Source: Solobacterium sp. (lineage in GTDB: Bacteria > Bacillota_I > Bacilli_A > Erysipelotrichales > Erysipelotrichaceae). Taken from it: DNA of 6,928 nucleotides. Both the position numbers and the translations under genes were made by a program. The stretch is taken from positions 1-6,928 of the forward strand of contig JAFYGX010000170.1 in assembly GCA_017543025.1 (NCBI GenBank), read 5' to 3'. Under the pieces are notes generated by a model. The model was given only the letters and a program-made list of their open reading frames with translations. It was not told the DNA's origin and did not search any database. The first letter of the stretch is position 1. Every line of letters starts with the position of its first letter. This document shows positions 1-5,643 of this stretch, piece after piece.

Positions 1-14
1 AATACTATTGCAAT

Positions 15-87
15 GGGGTTGTAGCTCACCTGGGAGAGCGCATCGCTGGCAGCGATGAGGTAGCGAGTTCGAGTCTCGTCAGCTCCA
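15..87 (+). tRNA. tRNA-Ala, anticodon GGC
   Basis: The 73-nt stretch folds into a full cloverleaf. The acceptor arm GGGGTTG pairs with CAGCTCC (one G-T wobble), the D stem is GCTC/GAGC, the anticodon stem CATCG/CGATG encloses the loop CTGGCAG, the variable loop is 5 nt, and the T arm GCGAG/CTCGT carries the loop TTCGAGT. The anticodon GGC reads the alanine codons GCC and GCU. The discriminator base is A87, and the next bases are CGT, so the CCA end is not encoded and must be added after transcription. A terminator-like hairpin follows 11 nt later, so this is either a single gene or the last member of a tRNA cluster that starts before the window. Confidence 0.96.
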
Positions 88-98
88 CGTTCATCAGG

Positions 99-126
99 CA
101 GGACTGTTGAAGTCCTGTTTTTGTTT
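99..126 (+). terminator. Intrinsic terminator of the tRNA-Ala transcript
   Basis: A 7-bp perfect stem CAGGACT/AGTCCTG encloses the loop GTTGA and runs directly into TTTTTGTTT. This is the classical Rho-independent layout, 11 nt after the mature tRNA end. Confidence 0.88.
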
Positions 127-450
127 CATGAAATCAATAAAGGATGATAAGGTGCAGTATGCTGAAAGAACTGATCGGATCTGTCATACAGGTTCTGCGG
201 TTCAGGCTGATTGCAAAGAATGCAAAGGTTCGATCGCAACAGGCTGTCAGCTGTACTCTCATTGTGAGGCAGACTTTGTATTCAGCGAAGATAAAAGACA
301 GACTGTGCGCAATGAAACGATCCTGCGATGTCTGGAAGATGAAACATTCTCCTCCTACTATATAGGTACATGGTGTAATACCTGACAGCCAGCCAGGTCT
401 ACATCCTCTCATTGTTGAAACTGTTAGAATGGGATGGCATTGGTGTGACG
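127..450. other. Gene-poor stretch after the tRNA, no recognised gene
   Basis: Short open frames exist on both strands here (up to about 90 codons), but they overlap each other. The one starting at ATG 144 has no good ribosome binding site, and their translations are rich in Cys, Arg and Ser without family motifs. An ATG at 156 has an AAGGTG sequence 5 nt upstream and opens about 69 codons (to 365), but nothing in the product is recognisable. The stretch adjoins a decayed gene (451-714) and lies just downstream of a tRNA gene, so it most likely holds eroded sequence. I see no insertion-sequence ends and no repeat of the tRNA 3' end. Confidence 0.5.
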
Positions 451-714
451 CTATTCTCCTTGGACCATATTGCGTCCGTCGAAAAGCCAGTCAGCCGGCC
501 ACTCATTCGCAGTTGTTCGATTTAAGCAGGTTGAACCGTATTCCGAATATGCGTTCGTGTGATACCCCAGGAGATTGAATAAGCAATGAGGATTGGTTTT
601 CTTATAAAGATATTCTTTCAGCAGATGGTCCTTTTCGTGCATGGATTTGCCGCACGAACAGCACACATCCGCATCTGCGTCATTTTCCGCACCGCAGAAT
701 ATTCAGTATTTCTT
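451..714 (-). pseudogene. Decayed zinc-ribbon protein gene
   Basis: Read on the minus strand from about 714, the frame gives K-K-Y-stop-I-F-C-G-A-E-N-D, then ADADVCCSCGKSMHEKD and LLKEYLYKKT. This matches the N-terminal zinc ribbon of many small Firmicutes proteins, which usually begins like MKYCxxCGAEN and continues to a CxxCGK pair. The first Cys of the first CxxC pair is replaced by a stop (TGA at 705-703), exactly three codons before the surviving Cys at 696. The usual ATG position holds AAG (714-712). After the LLKEYLYKKT segment, which in such proteins leads into a helical or membrane region, the frame continues with unfamiliar sequence to a TAG at 451. I therefore read it as a remnant that has lost its start, one zinc ligand and probably its C-terminal part. 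A GTG at 666 could in principle restart translation, but it would make only the second half of the zinc site, and I see no good ribosome binding site there. Confidence 0.62.
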
Positions 715-763
715 TTCTTCCGTACCACTGATTTTATACGTACAGAACTGATATAACAACGAA

Positions 764-825
764 TAAAAAACATCATGGATCTGCCGGGCAGGCATGTTTC
801 TTCTGCAGGCTGATCCGATGATGTT
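764..825 (-). terminator. Intrinsic terminator of the LysR-type gene
   Basis: On the minus strand, AACATCAT (825-818) and GGATC (816-812) pair with GATCC and ATGATGTT (781-769). This gives a 13-bp stem with one bulged base at 817. The roughly 30-nt top can itself form a TGCC/GGCA hairpin. The stem ends in a run of six T (770-765). It begins 33 nt after the regulator's stop codon, which makes it the natural end of that transcript. On the plus strand no T run follows it, so it is directional. Confidence 0.72.
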
Positions 826-857
826 ATATTATCCGATTCGTTTTTTGCCGTATGCCG

Positions 858-1784
858 CTATGCCTGATGATCCGCACCGGAGATCTGTTTTATTATCCGG
901 ATTGTTTCCAGGATGATTTCCTTCTCCGGATTATTCCCGGCATATCCGTAATAGTATTTGCGTGTCTGCTTCATATCCGGCAGTGTGCAGTAGACGACAT
1001 TGGATCTTTGATCCGGCTGAAGGAATTTTACAAGCTCCTCATTTCCGAGCATGTATCCGAGTCCTTCCGCTACCATCTGCACGCCGGAGATCGTATTGTT
1101 TGTCTGGATCAGCGAATCCGGCGTAATGCTGTAATGTTTCCAGAGCAGCTGCACGTTCAGATTCAGTCCCATGGAATTCCCCGGGATAATCATCCGCATT
1201 TTCTCCAGCAGTTCCGGTCTGATTTCAACCGGGCAGGAAGGATCCGGATTTTCCGGAGCATCAGGAACATATTTTCGCGGTACCAGCAGAACAATCCGCT
1301 CCTCCATCAGTTCACCGAATACGAAGCTGACCGGATCGATTTCCGCATGTCCGAAGAAGACATCGATTTCATTTTTGCGCAGCTCCGAGATCATTCTGGC
1401 TTCCTGACCTTCATGAAACTGAATATCCAGCTGCGGATATATATTGAGCAGTCTGGCAGCCAGGCGCTGTGCCCACATGGTGCTGTGGGCGTAGCCGATC
1501 CCGATGCGGATGCGTCTGCGGTCGGAGTCATGATATTTCAGTTCTTCTTTCAGCTGCTGCTCTGCCAGAAGAATCTCCCTCATTTTCTTTATATACAGTT
1601 CACCGTTGTCTGTCAGTCTGACGGGATTGCGGGTACGGTCAAACAGCTTTGTACCGAGTTCTTTTTCGAGTTTTGTAATAAAAGTAGTCAGTGTTGGCTG
1701 GGTAATATAAAGCCTCTGTGCCGCACGTGTTACATTCTGTTCCTCTGCAAGGACAAGAAGATAATTTAACTGGTCGAGTGTCAT
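858..1784 (-). CDS. LysR-type transcriptional regulator
   Basis: Predicted DNA-binding regulator of 308 aa, the usual length for the family. Residues 1-60 form the winged helix-turn-helix: LNYLLVLAEEQNVTRAAQRL, then ITQPTLTTFITKLEKELG, then LFDRT, with the typical A-A-x-x-L and Q-P-[ST]-[LV]-[ST] signatures. A linker helix follows (about 61-88). The periplasmic-binding-protein-like effector domain starts near RIRIGIG (91-97) and fills the rest. I chose the ATG at 1784 because AGAGAGG lies 8 nt upstream and the protein then starts MTLDQLNYL as in most relatives. A longer frame from 1880 adds 32 residues without family similarity. The gene diverges from the three-gene enzyme/permease operon with 182 bp between the start codons. 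That is the standard layout for a LysR regulator that controls its neighbour in response to the pathway's substrate or an intermediate. Control of the operon is inferred from position; the effector is unknown. Confidence 0.95.
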   Translation of the reverse strand: MTLDQLNYLLVLAEEQNVTRAAQRLYITQPTLTTFITKLEKELGTKLFDRTRNPVRLTDNGELYIKKMREILLAEQQLKEELKYHDSDRRRIRIGIGYAHSTMWAQRLAARLLNIYPQLDIQFHEGQEARMISELRKNEIDVFFGHAEIDPVSFVFGELMEERIVLLVPRKYVPDAPENPDPSCPVEIRPELLEKMRMIIPGNSMGLNLNVQLLWKHYSITPDSLIQTNNTISGVQMVAEGLGYMLGNEELVKFLQPDQRSNVVYCTLPDMKQTRKYYYGYAGNNPEKEIILETIRIIKQISGADHQA

Positions 1785-1827
1785 CCGATATACCTCTCTG
1801 CAGTCTCTGCACCTGTTCCTCTGATTC

Positions 1828-1857
1828 AGTATATCCTCATTCCGAAAGCGTTTCCAA
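1828..1857 (-). promoter_or_regulatory. Candidate promoter of the LysR-type gene
   Basis: On the minus strand, a -35 element TTGGAA (1857-1852) and a -10 element TATACT (1833-1828) are separated by 18 bp. The -10 matches the consensus at 5 of 6 positions and the -35 at 4 of 6. Transcription would start about 35 bp before the regulator's ATG. The -35 overlaps one copy of the repeated TTTCCAATT motif, so a protein bound there would also repress this promoter. Autorepression is common among LysR-type regulators. Confidence 0.5.
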
Positions 1858-1895
1858 TTGCTGTTTATCAATGATTTCATTTGTTTTTTCCAATT
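1851..1895. promoter_or_regulatory. Candidate LysR-type operator: dyads between two direct repeats
   Basis: The 9-mer TTTCCAATT occurs at 1851-1859 and again at 1887-1895, a 36-bp offset. Between them lie two overlapping dyads: ATCA-A-TGAT (1867-1875) and AATGA-TT-TCATT (1870-1881). The midpoint of the two repeats, about 1873, falls inside the dyads. LysR-type tetramers typically contact a dyad recognition site and a nearby second site between divergent genes, so the location and size suit an operator. No clear sigma-A promoter for the plus-strand operon could be picked out here, as expected of a promoter that depends on an activator. The assignment is inferred from layout only. Confidence 0.35.
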
Positions 1896-1901
1896 TTACT
1901 C

Positions 1902-1925
1902 CCCGTGAAATCGGGATTATTTTTT
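1902..1925 (+). promoter_or_regulatory. Small hairpin with T run in the operon leader
   Basis: CCCG (1902-1905) and CGGG (1912-1915) flank the 6-nt loop TGAAAT. The sequence ATTATTTTTT follows, just before the ribosome binding site of the first operon gene. The shape resembles a minimal intrinsic terminator or attenuator, but a 4-bp stem is weak and may have no effect. Confidence 0.22.
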
Positions 1926-1966
1926 GGGTGTAAGAAAAGCAGAAAATGATGAGGAGGAAAAGTCAG

Positions 1967-3142
1967 ATGATTATTACCGATGTACAGGTTATCCGTGCAA
2001 ACCGCTGCGTCTTCGCAAAAGTCATTACGGATGAAGGTATTTACGGAATCGGTGAAGCAGGAGCCTGGGGACTTCTGGCAGCCAGCGCTACCGCAATCGA
2101 AATGTTCAAAGGATATCTGGTAGGAAAAGATCCGCTGGATATCGAACACCACTGGCAGTACATGCAGCGCTACGGACACTTCCGGGGAGCAGCCATCATG
2201 GCAGCGATCTCCGCAATCGACGTGGCACTGTACGATATCGCCGGCAAATACTACAAGGTTCCGGTTTACCGTCTGCTGGGCGGAAAATGCCGCGACAAAA
2301 TACGCGTCTACAATCATACCGCCGGTCAGACAGAGGATCAGCTCGTTGAAAATGCAGTCCGCGGCAAGGAAGAAGGATTTACCGCGCTCGGCCATCTCAA
2401 TCTGTTCCTGGATGAACCGCGCAGCATGCCGTTCCATGAAAACAATACCGAGCTTCTCTACAATGCCGAACGCCGCCTTGCCCGTGTCCGTGAAGCGGTC
2501 GGAGATGACATCGATCTCTGCATTGAGATGCACCGCCGCCTGGAACCGGGACTTGCAGTACAGCTGAGCCACCGCCTGGAACCGTACAATCCGATGTTCC
2601 TGGAGGATCCGATCCGTCCGGACAACTACGATGAGATGGCAAGAGTCGCTTCCAAAACAAATATTCCGATCGCTACCGGCGAGCGGATCACAAGTTTCTT
2701 CGACTTCGCAATGCTGATTGAACGCGGGGCGTGCAGCTATGTGCGCATGTCGCTGGCTGTCTGCGGCGGTTTCACCGGTGCGAAAAAGATTGCGACGCTT
2801 GCGGAAGCGCATCACTGCTCACTGGTACCCCATAATCCGCTCAGCCCGGTGACAACAAATGCAATTCTGCAGTTCGCAGCAGCAACCGAAAATATCGCCA
2901 TCACGGAATACCCGGATCCCTACAAGGCATCCACGGCGGACAATCTGCTCAACACCGGCGTCAAACTCCGTCAGGTTGATATGGTAAATCACATTCCCGA
3001 ATTCAAAGACGGTTACCTGATGGTTCCGGAAGAGCCCGGTATCGGCATCGATCTGGTTCCCGATGTGGAAGAACGGTTCCCGTTCCGTCCTCATGAAGTC
3101 TCCATGCGTCTGAACCTGGACGGTTCGGTCTGCGACCAGTAA
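1967..3142 (+). CDS. Enolase-superfamily sugar-acid dehydratase-like protein
   Basis: A 391-aa mandelate racemase/muconate lactonizing enzyme family protein, closest in layout to D-galactonate dehydratase. Members use Mg2+ to stabilise an enolate formed alpha to a carboxylate and here would eliminate water. The capping N-terminal domain (about 1-120) includes ISAIDVALYDIAGK and LLGG; the barrel follows. Proposed metal ligands are E187 (in CIEMHRR), E213 (FLEDP) and E239 (TGER). Proposed acid and base are H189 and H289 (VPHNPLSP), with E314 (ITEY). Spacings of 26, 26, 50 and 25 equal those between D183, E209, E235, H285 and E310 of E. coli DgoD. Oddities are Glu in place of the first Asp ligand, no KxK motif (GHLN sits there), and S262 where the Asp partner of the His base is expected (VRMS, not RPD). 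ATG 1967 is chosen because GAGGAGG lies 9 nt upstream; an in-frame ATG at 1946 precedes that site. It is first of three co-directional genes. The exact substrate is not recognisable. Confidence 0.9.
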   Translation: MIITDVQVIRANRCVFAKVITDEGIYGIGEAGAWGLLAASATAIEMFKGYLVGKDPLDIEHHWQYMQRYGHFRGAAIMAAISAIDVALYDIAGKYYKVPVYRLLGGKCRDKIRVYNHTAGQTEDQLVENAVRGKEEGFTALGHLNLFLDEPRSMPFHENNTELLYNAERRLARVREAVGDDIDLCIEMHRRLEPGLAVQLSHRLEPYNPMFLEDPIRPDNYDEMARVASKTNIPIATGERITSFFDFAMLIERGACSYVRMSLAVCGGFTGAKKIATLAEAHHCSLVPHNPLSPVTTNAILQFAAATENIAITEYPDPYKASTADNLLNTGVKLRQVDMVNHIPEFKDGYLMVPEEPGIGIDLVPDVEERFPFRPHEVSMRLNLDGSVCDQ

Positions 3143-3163
3143 CAGGAAGAGAGGAAAAGTTAT

Positions 3164-4447
3164 ATGAACAATCAGCTTATCATCTGCATTATCATCTTCG
3201 TTGCCTCACTGATTCTCTACGGCACGAACAAACTCCCCATGGGTGTTGTCGGTATGTCCACCATCGTCGCCCTCGTCATGACAGGATGCCTCGATGCCAA
3301 GACAGCACTCTCCTACTTCGGAAACAATAACGTCGTCATGATGGCGGCCATGTTCGTTGTATCAGCCGGTCTCAGCCGGACAAGCCTGGTCGACAAGTTC
3401 TCGAAGGCTGTCGTCAAACTGACCGGCGGATCCTTCAAGCGGACATATCTGGTATATCTTCTGCTGGCTGCCCTGCTCACCAATGTGATGAACAGCCCCG
3501 GTGCATGCTACTGCATCGTCTTCCCGCTTGCGCTTCAGATGTGCCGTGAATACAACGTTTCCCCTTCCAAGGTCATGTTCCCGCTCGGCATGGTATGCGT
3601 CGCCTGCTGCTGCATTCTTCCTTCCGGTGCCGCAATTCAGGAATCCGGTATCTTCAGCGGCTTCCTCGAGACATATGAATCCGAATACACATTCAACGCG
3701 ATCGACTTCACACTGGGCCGCTGGCCGATGCTGATCATCGCTCCGCTCTGGGCATGGACGATGGGTTATAAGATTGCTCCGGAAAACCCGCCGGTTCCCC
3801 TCCAGGATGTCGCTGTTGCAAAGCAGAAGACCCCGCTGAAGCCCTTCGCTGACTGGGCGGGCGTCATCATCTTCTTCATGGTTATCATTCTCTTCTTCAC
3901 CGGCAGCAGATTCGGTCTTGCCGCATGGGAAGTCTGCCTGCTCGGCGCTGTTCTTACCGTTATCTGCGGAACACTGACCGGAAAGGAAGCGATTGCTGCG
4001 CTCCCTGTTGACATTGCGTTCATGCTCATCGGTGCCCTCGCCATGGCAGGTGCCATGACAGCAACCGGTGCCGGGGAAGTCATCGGAAACGCTCTTGCTT
4101 CCGTTGTCGGAAACATTCATAACGGATATGTCCTCGGACTGATCTTCTTCCTGATTCCGTTTGTACTCACCCAGTTCATGCAGAACCAGGCAGTCATCAA
4201 TATCTTCGCCCCGATCGTCATCCTGACATGCCAGGCAATCGGCGCCAATCCGATCGGCCTTCTGGTCATCATCACCGCTGCCGGTCTGACAGCTTACATG
4301 ACACCGATGGCTACCAGCGCAATTCCGATTGTTATGGGTGTCGGCGGCTACGATATCAAATCACTCGTAAAGCAGAGCTGGCTTGTGTCCATTGTATTCG
4401 GTGTCTTCTATGTACTGTACGTCATGACAGTGCTCCCCTGCTTCTGA
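3164..4447 (+). CDS. SLC13/DASS-like organic-acid permease
   Basis: A 427-aa integral membrane protein with about 11-12 hydrophobic segments (near 4-20, 25-42, 57-72, 94-120, 136-153, 187-201, 232-247, 254-272, 282-300, 322-337, 345-382 and 404-425). It resembles SLC13/divalent-anion symporters and the wider ArsB/CitMHS group, which import di- and tricarboxylates, usually with Na+ or H+. Two related re-entrant or unwound segments, TNVMNSPGA (106-114) and TQFMQNQAVINIF (336-348), sit where family members carry their SNT-type substrate motifs. MTPMATSAI (379-387) and VGGYDIKS (393-400) resemble the C-terminal TP-x-x-x and PGGY motifs. The usual SNT triplet is altered (NSP, NQA), so the substrate may be atypical. 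GGAAGAGAGG lies 9 nt before the ATG. The gene starts 21 nt after the upstream dehydratase-like gene and ends 26 nt before the next enzyme, so all three are surely co-transcribed. It presumably imports the acid those enzymes process. Confidence 0.87.
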   Translation: MNNQLIICIIIFVASLILYGTNKLPMGVVGMSTIVALVMTGCLDAKTALSYFGNNNVVMMAAMFVVSAGLSRTSLVDKFSKAVVKLTGGSFKRTYLVYLLLAALLTNVMNSPGACYCIVFPLALQMCREYNVSPSKVMFPLGMVCVACCCILPSGAAIQESGIFSGFLETYESEYTFNAIDFTLGRWPMLIIAPLWAWTMGYKIAPENPPVPLQDVAVAKQKTPLKPFADWAGVIIFFMVIILFFTGSRFGLAAWEVCLLGAVLTVICGTLTGKEAIAALPVDIAFMLIGALAMAGAMTATGAGEVIGNALASVVGNIHNGYVLGLIFFLIPFVLTQFMQNQAVINIFAPIVILTCQAIGANPIGLLVIITAAGLTAYMTPMATSAIPIVMGVGGYDIKSLVKQSWLVSIVFGVFYVLYVMTVLPCF

Positions 4448-4473
4448 TATAAATGTATTCAGGAGAACTCATT

Positions 4474-5568
4474 ATGAAAATCACAAAAGTCTATACAGAA
4501 AAGTATAAATGGCCCAAGGATAAGCCGATTCAGAACGGGAAAACAACATTCACGCACAATTCCCTCAATCTTGTATGCATTGAAACCGATGAAGGAATCA
4601 CCGGCTATGGCACATCTTATGAACTCAATTTCGTTGACCGTCTCGGACAGCTGCTGATCGGGGAAAACCCGCTCAACAATGAGAAGCTCTGGAAACGCAT
4701 GTATGTGCCGAAGTTTCTCGGCCGCAGAGGAAACAGCCTCTGGAGCATTTCCGCGATAGATATCGCCCTCTGGGATATCCGTTCCAAGGCAGCGAACATT
4801 CCCCTCTATCAGCTGCTGGGCGGATCGAGAGAAAGCGTTCCCTACTATATTGCCGGCGGTTACTATGCTCCGGGAAAAGGAATTAAGGAACTGCAGGAAG
4901 AGATGGAGGAATACCTCAGCTGGGGTGCAAAGGCTGTCAAGATGAAGGTCGGCGTGCTCTCTCTGGAAGAAGACGCTGCACGCGTGAAAGCAGTACGCGA
5001 AGTCATCGGCGATGATGTAAAGCTGATGATGGACGCAAACTGCGCATACAAGGCATATGAGGCGGTTGAATTTTCAAAGATGGTTGAAGAATATCATCCT
5101 TACTGGTTCGAGGAACCGGTGGACGCAGATGATTACGACGGATACCGCAAGATCTCCGAAAAAACAATCATTCCGCTGGCTGCCGGCGAAAATGAAATGA
5201 CCCGCTTCGGCTTCCGCGATCTGTTCGCGACCCGCGCCGTGGATATTCTGAATCCGGACGCAGCCTGCTGCGGAGGAATTACCGAGTATATGAAGATTGC
5301 CTCCATGGCGGATGCCAACGGAATTGTCATGAGTCCGCACGGCCAGCAGCAGGTACATGTACATCTGGACTGTGCGATCCCCAACGTCATCATGGCTGAA
5401 TTCTATCCGCCGCAGTATGACGCGAAGATCTACGAAGCGTTCAAAAACCCGGTACGTCTGAATCCGGACGGAACAGTCAGCCCCAGCAGCGAACCGGGTG
5501 TCGGACTCGACATCAACCGTGAGGTCCTGAAAGACTACATGGTGGAAGACTCATCCTACGCACTGTAA
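4474..5568 (+). CDS. Mandelate racemase-subgroup enolase-superfamily enzyme
   Basis: A 364-aa enolase-superfamily protein of the mandelate racemase subgroup, expected to be a Mg2+-dependent racemase, epimerase or dehydratase acting on a hydroxy- or sugar acid. All active-site positions are visible: K156 and K158 (VKMKVG), metal ligands D187 (MDAN), E213 (FEEP) and E239 (GEN), the dyad D262 (NPDAACCGGIT) and H289 (SPHG), and E309 (AEF). The steps from K158 onward (29, 26, 26, 23, 27, 20) equal those between K166, D195, E221, E247, D270, H297 and E317 of Pseudomonas putida mandelate racemase. The N-terminal capping domain (1-120) has the SAIDIALWDI and LLGG signatures. I chose ATG 4474, which has AGGAGA 7 nt upstream; an in-frame ATG at 4453 would place that site inside the gene. 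It ends the operon, 15 nt before a terminator hairpin. Having both Lys and His bases, it could do 1,1-proton transfer as well as dehydration. Related families also hold galactarate, fuconate, tartrate and rhamnonate dehydratases, and sequence alone does not choose among them. Confidence 0.92.
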   Translation: MKITKVYTEKYKWPKDKPIQNGKTTFTHNSLNLVCIETDEGITGYGTSYELNFVDRLGQLLIGENPLNNEKLWKRMYVPKFLGRRGNSLWSISAIDIALWDIRSKAANIPLYQLLGGSRESVPYYIAGGYYAPGKGIKELQEEMEEYLSWGAKAVKMKVGVLSLEEDAARVKAVREVIGDDVKLMMDANCAYKAYEAVEFSKMVEEYHPYWFEEPVDADDYDGYRKISEKTIIPLAAGENEMTRFGFRDLFATRAVDILNPDAACCGGITEYMKIASMADANGIVMSPHGQQQVHVHLDCAIPNVIMAEFYPPQYDAKIYEAFKNPVRLNPDGTVSPSSEPGVGLDINREVLKDYMVEDSSYAL

Positions 5569-5582
5569 TAACTGCACACATG

Positions 5583-5625
5583 AAACAGCATTGTACTCTG
5601 CAAAGAGAGGATACGATGCTGTTTT
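5583..5625 (+). terminator. Intrinsic terminator of the enzyme/permease operon
   Basis: AAACAGCAT (5583-5591) pairs perfectly with ATGCTGTTT (5616-5624). The 24-nt interior can extend the structure through GTA/TAC and CTCT/AGAG pairs. The right arm ends in TTTT. It sits 15 nt after the last stop codon. Read on the minus strand the stem ends in TTTCATG, a weaker tail, so it may also help end the convergent gene whose stop is at 5644. Confidence 0.85.
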
Positions 5626-5643
5626 CTGCAATCATAAGCAGTA

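Noticed and set aside
107..412. Overlapping 70-92-codon frames on both strands after the tRNA terminator
   Set aside because: They lie on or beside the terminator, most lack ribosome binding sites, and their products show no recognisable motifs.
703..705. In-frame TGA at a Cys position of the zinc ribbon as a selenocysteine codon
   Set aside because: The start codon of the same frame is also lost and the C-terminal part looks unfamiliar, so decay explains the TGA. I recognised no selenocysteine insertion hairpin next to it.
15..860. Integrated element at the tRNA-Ala gene
   Set aside because: A gene-poor tract after a tRNA suggests it, but there is no integrase gene and no repeated tRNA 3' end within the window.
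852..1769. Long open frame (305 codons) on the plus strand opposite the LysR-type gene
   Set aside because: It is antisense to a clear LysR family protein and has no ribosome binding site or family motifs. It is a shadow of the real gene's codon usage.
1877..2815. 312-codon open frame on the minus strand opposite the first enolase-superfamily gene
   Set aside because: It is antisense to a protein with intact catalytic spacing. Its product is low in family-like features, so it is a shadow frame.
3362..4120. 252-codon minus-strand frame opposite the permease
   Set aside because: It is the antisense of a hydrophobic gene and gives a typical acidic, Gly/Asp-rich shadow. The start context is poor.
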